Positions 6,973 to 7,594 of a stretch of DNA of 7,594 bases are shown one piece after another. A program made the translations under genes and the position numbers. Numbering within the stretch: position 1 is the stretch's first letter; every line of letters begins with the position of its first letter. The notes beneath the pieces are model-generated. The model made no database searches and was not told the DNA's origin. It worked only from the letters and a program-made list of their open reading frames with translations. This DNA is from Candidatus Campylobacter infans (lineage in GTDB: Bacteria > Campylobacterota > Campylobacteria > Campylobacterales > Campylobacteraceae): contig SPMW01000046.1 in the NCBI GenBank assembly GCA_009827235.1, positions 1 through 7,594 on the forward strand, read 5' to 3'.

Positions 6973-7379
6973 TATGATTTTCCTTTCATATTTCCCTCAA
7001 ACCACTCTGAGTTCAGCACCGCGCCGTTACTTGCGTTTGAAACTAGCTTTTGATACTGTGCAAGCCACCTTGAATTTAAAGGCTTTTGCAAGGGCTTAAA
7101 TTTAGCCTTTCGCTCGGCGATTTCGCTCTCACTTAAACGCGCATTTATCGTAAAATTATCCACATCTATGTCGATGATGTCGCCATCTTCAAGCAAGCCT
7201 ATAAGCCCACCCTCAGCAGCCTCAGGGCTTATATGCCCTATGCTTAAACCCCTTGTCGCCCCGCTAAAACGTCCATCGGTGATGAGCGCGACATCAGCGC
7301 CCAAGCCCATCCCCATAATCAAGCTCGTTGGGCTTAGCATTTCTTGCATACCTGGACCCCCTTTTGGACCCTCGTATCT
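6972..7379 (-). pseudogene. ilvD: Dihydroxy-acid dehydratase, C-terminal fragment
   Basis: IlvD is the iron-sulfur dehydratase that converts 2,3-dihydroxy acids to 2-keto acids in valine, isoleucine and leucine synthesis. The 135 codons here begin with [19 protein letters not shown] and continue with the hallmark [10 protein letters not shown] and ISPEAAEGG segments, the well-conserved C-terminal part of the family. A full protein is about 550-570 residues, so roughly three quarters is missing: upstream of 7379 the sequence abruptly changes to an unrelated open frame, and the ilvD frame meets a stop at 7451-7449. The first in-frame ATG (7349) is an internal methionine, not a true start. Either ilvD is truncated by rearrangement or the window end is an assembly chimera; in the latter case the gene may be intact in the organism. 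GC content is clearly higher than in the downstream cassette, as expected for a core gene. The tail after GAVLNSE ([10 protein letters not shown]) may be specific to this junction. Confidence 0.85.
6981..6986 (-). promoter_or_regulatory. Ribosome binding site of the endonuclease inside the ilvD 3' end
   Basis: AAAGGA on the minus strand, 8 nt before the endonuclease ATG at 6972, falls within the final ilvD codons (Met-Lys-Gly-Lys-Ser-stop). It supports the chosen endonuclease start and means that ribosomes finishing ilvD end exactly on the next start codon. Confidence 0.65.
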
Positions 7380-7398
7380 CCTGCAAGACCTCCTGCAA
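7378..7398. repeat. 9-bp direct repeat at the ilvD junction
   Basis: CTCCTGCAA occurs at 7378-7386 and again at 7390-7398, with a 12-bp period, exactly where the sequence switches from ilvD to the unrelated frame. It could be the trace of a microhomology join, or simply two similar Ala-Gly-Gly / Ala-Gly codon groups in the neighbouring reading frame. Confidence 0.35.
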
Positions 7399-7594
7399 CT
7401 GAAAAACCATAAGCAGTTATAGCAGTTCCTACTACATCTAGATACGCTTTATCTGGATTACCATTTTTATCAAAACATCCAGTAATAACTCCATCTGTAA
7501 CGGCAAAGATTTTCCCTATATAAGGTAGCTTTTCACCATTGCGCATTATTACTCTAGCTTGCTCAGCCAATGTTCCAGTAAACGCCATATACCC
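7380..7594 (-). CDS. Unrecognised open frame fragment joined to the ilvD remnant
   Basis: The frame is open from the right edge and reads [17 protein letters not shown], then a hydrophilic part including [19 protein letters not shown], then a hydrophobic, Gly/Ala-rich stretch ([19 protein letters not shown]) near the junction. It continues out of the ilvD frame to a stop at 7334-7336, but that last part is just ilvD DNA read in another frame, so the genuine portion should end at about 7375-7380. The methionine at 7588 need not be the start, since the frame is open to the edge. I do not recognise the family; hydrophobic Gly/Ala stretches of this kind occur in large secreted or toxin-like proteins, but nothing here proves that. 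Codons such as GGA, GCA and AGA are used more than in ilvD, suggesting a different origin. Confidence 0.4.

Noticed and set aside
6972..7349. Treating the 125-codon frame starting at 7349 as a complete small gene
   Set aside because: The protein is plainly the C-terminus of IlvD and the conserved [10 protein letters not shown] lies upstream of that methionine in the same frame, so it is an internal residue.
7334..7594. A simple frameshift in ilvD explaining the second open frame upstream
   Set aside because: The upstream frame does not read as IlvD in any phase that I could match; a sequence switch fits better than a single-base error.
1..7594. CRISPR array, tRNA/rRNA genes, transposase, integrase or reverse transcriptase
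   Set aside because: No regularly spaced repeats, clover-leaf sequences, rRNA segments, or motifs of these enzymes were found on either strand.

Overview
The DNA is very AT-rich. Its promoters look like extended TGnTATAAT boxes with A/T-rich upstream DNA and no clear -35. Lysine, asparagine and phenylalanine are almost always AAA, AAT and TTT. Together with gene content, this suggests a Campylobacterota bacterium, most likely Campylobacter or a close relative. That is an inference from style; no rRNA or species marker is present.

Layout: (1) 1-1152, minus strand: the N-terminal 384 codons of a superfamily 1 DNA/RNA helicase that runs off the left edge. (2) 1153-1336: a compact divergent control region with back-to-back extended -10 boxes, a small inverted repeat and a possible 13-codon leader ORF. 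(3) 1337-2098, plus strand: an unrecognised 253-residue protein with a putative zinc-binding N-terminus. (4) 2099-2190: a convergent gap with one weak hairpin. (5) 2191-6972, minus strand: a tightly packed three-gene cassette made of a PD-(D/E)xK-like type II restriction endonuclease, an N6-adenine DNA methyltransferase, and an 855-residue protein joining a PHP phosphoesterase domain to an SMC/ABC-type ATPase with a long coiled coil. (6) 6972-7379, minus strand: the last 135 codons of ilvD (dihydroxy-acid dehydratase), whose stop codon overlaps the endonuclease start as TAATG. (7) 7380-7594, minus strand: a different open frame, not ilvD, joined abruptly to the ilvD remnant. This is either a real recombination scar or an assembly chimera at a contig end.

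How the parts may work together: the endonuclease and methyltransferase form a complete type II restriction-modification pair. The PHP-ATPase gene starts 2 bp after the methyltransferase stop, with a strong Shine-Dalgarno sequence inside the methyltransferase 3' end, so it is almost certainly co-transcribed and probably part of the same defence module. A plausible but unproven model is that it acts as a second, DNA- or damage-sensing effector backing up restriction, as RloC and PrrC back up type I systems. The window shows no C (controller) protein gene and no clear dedicated cassette promoter. Expression seems to depend on read-through from ilvD, or on weak internal promoters.
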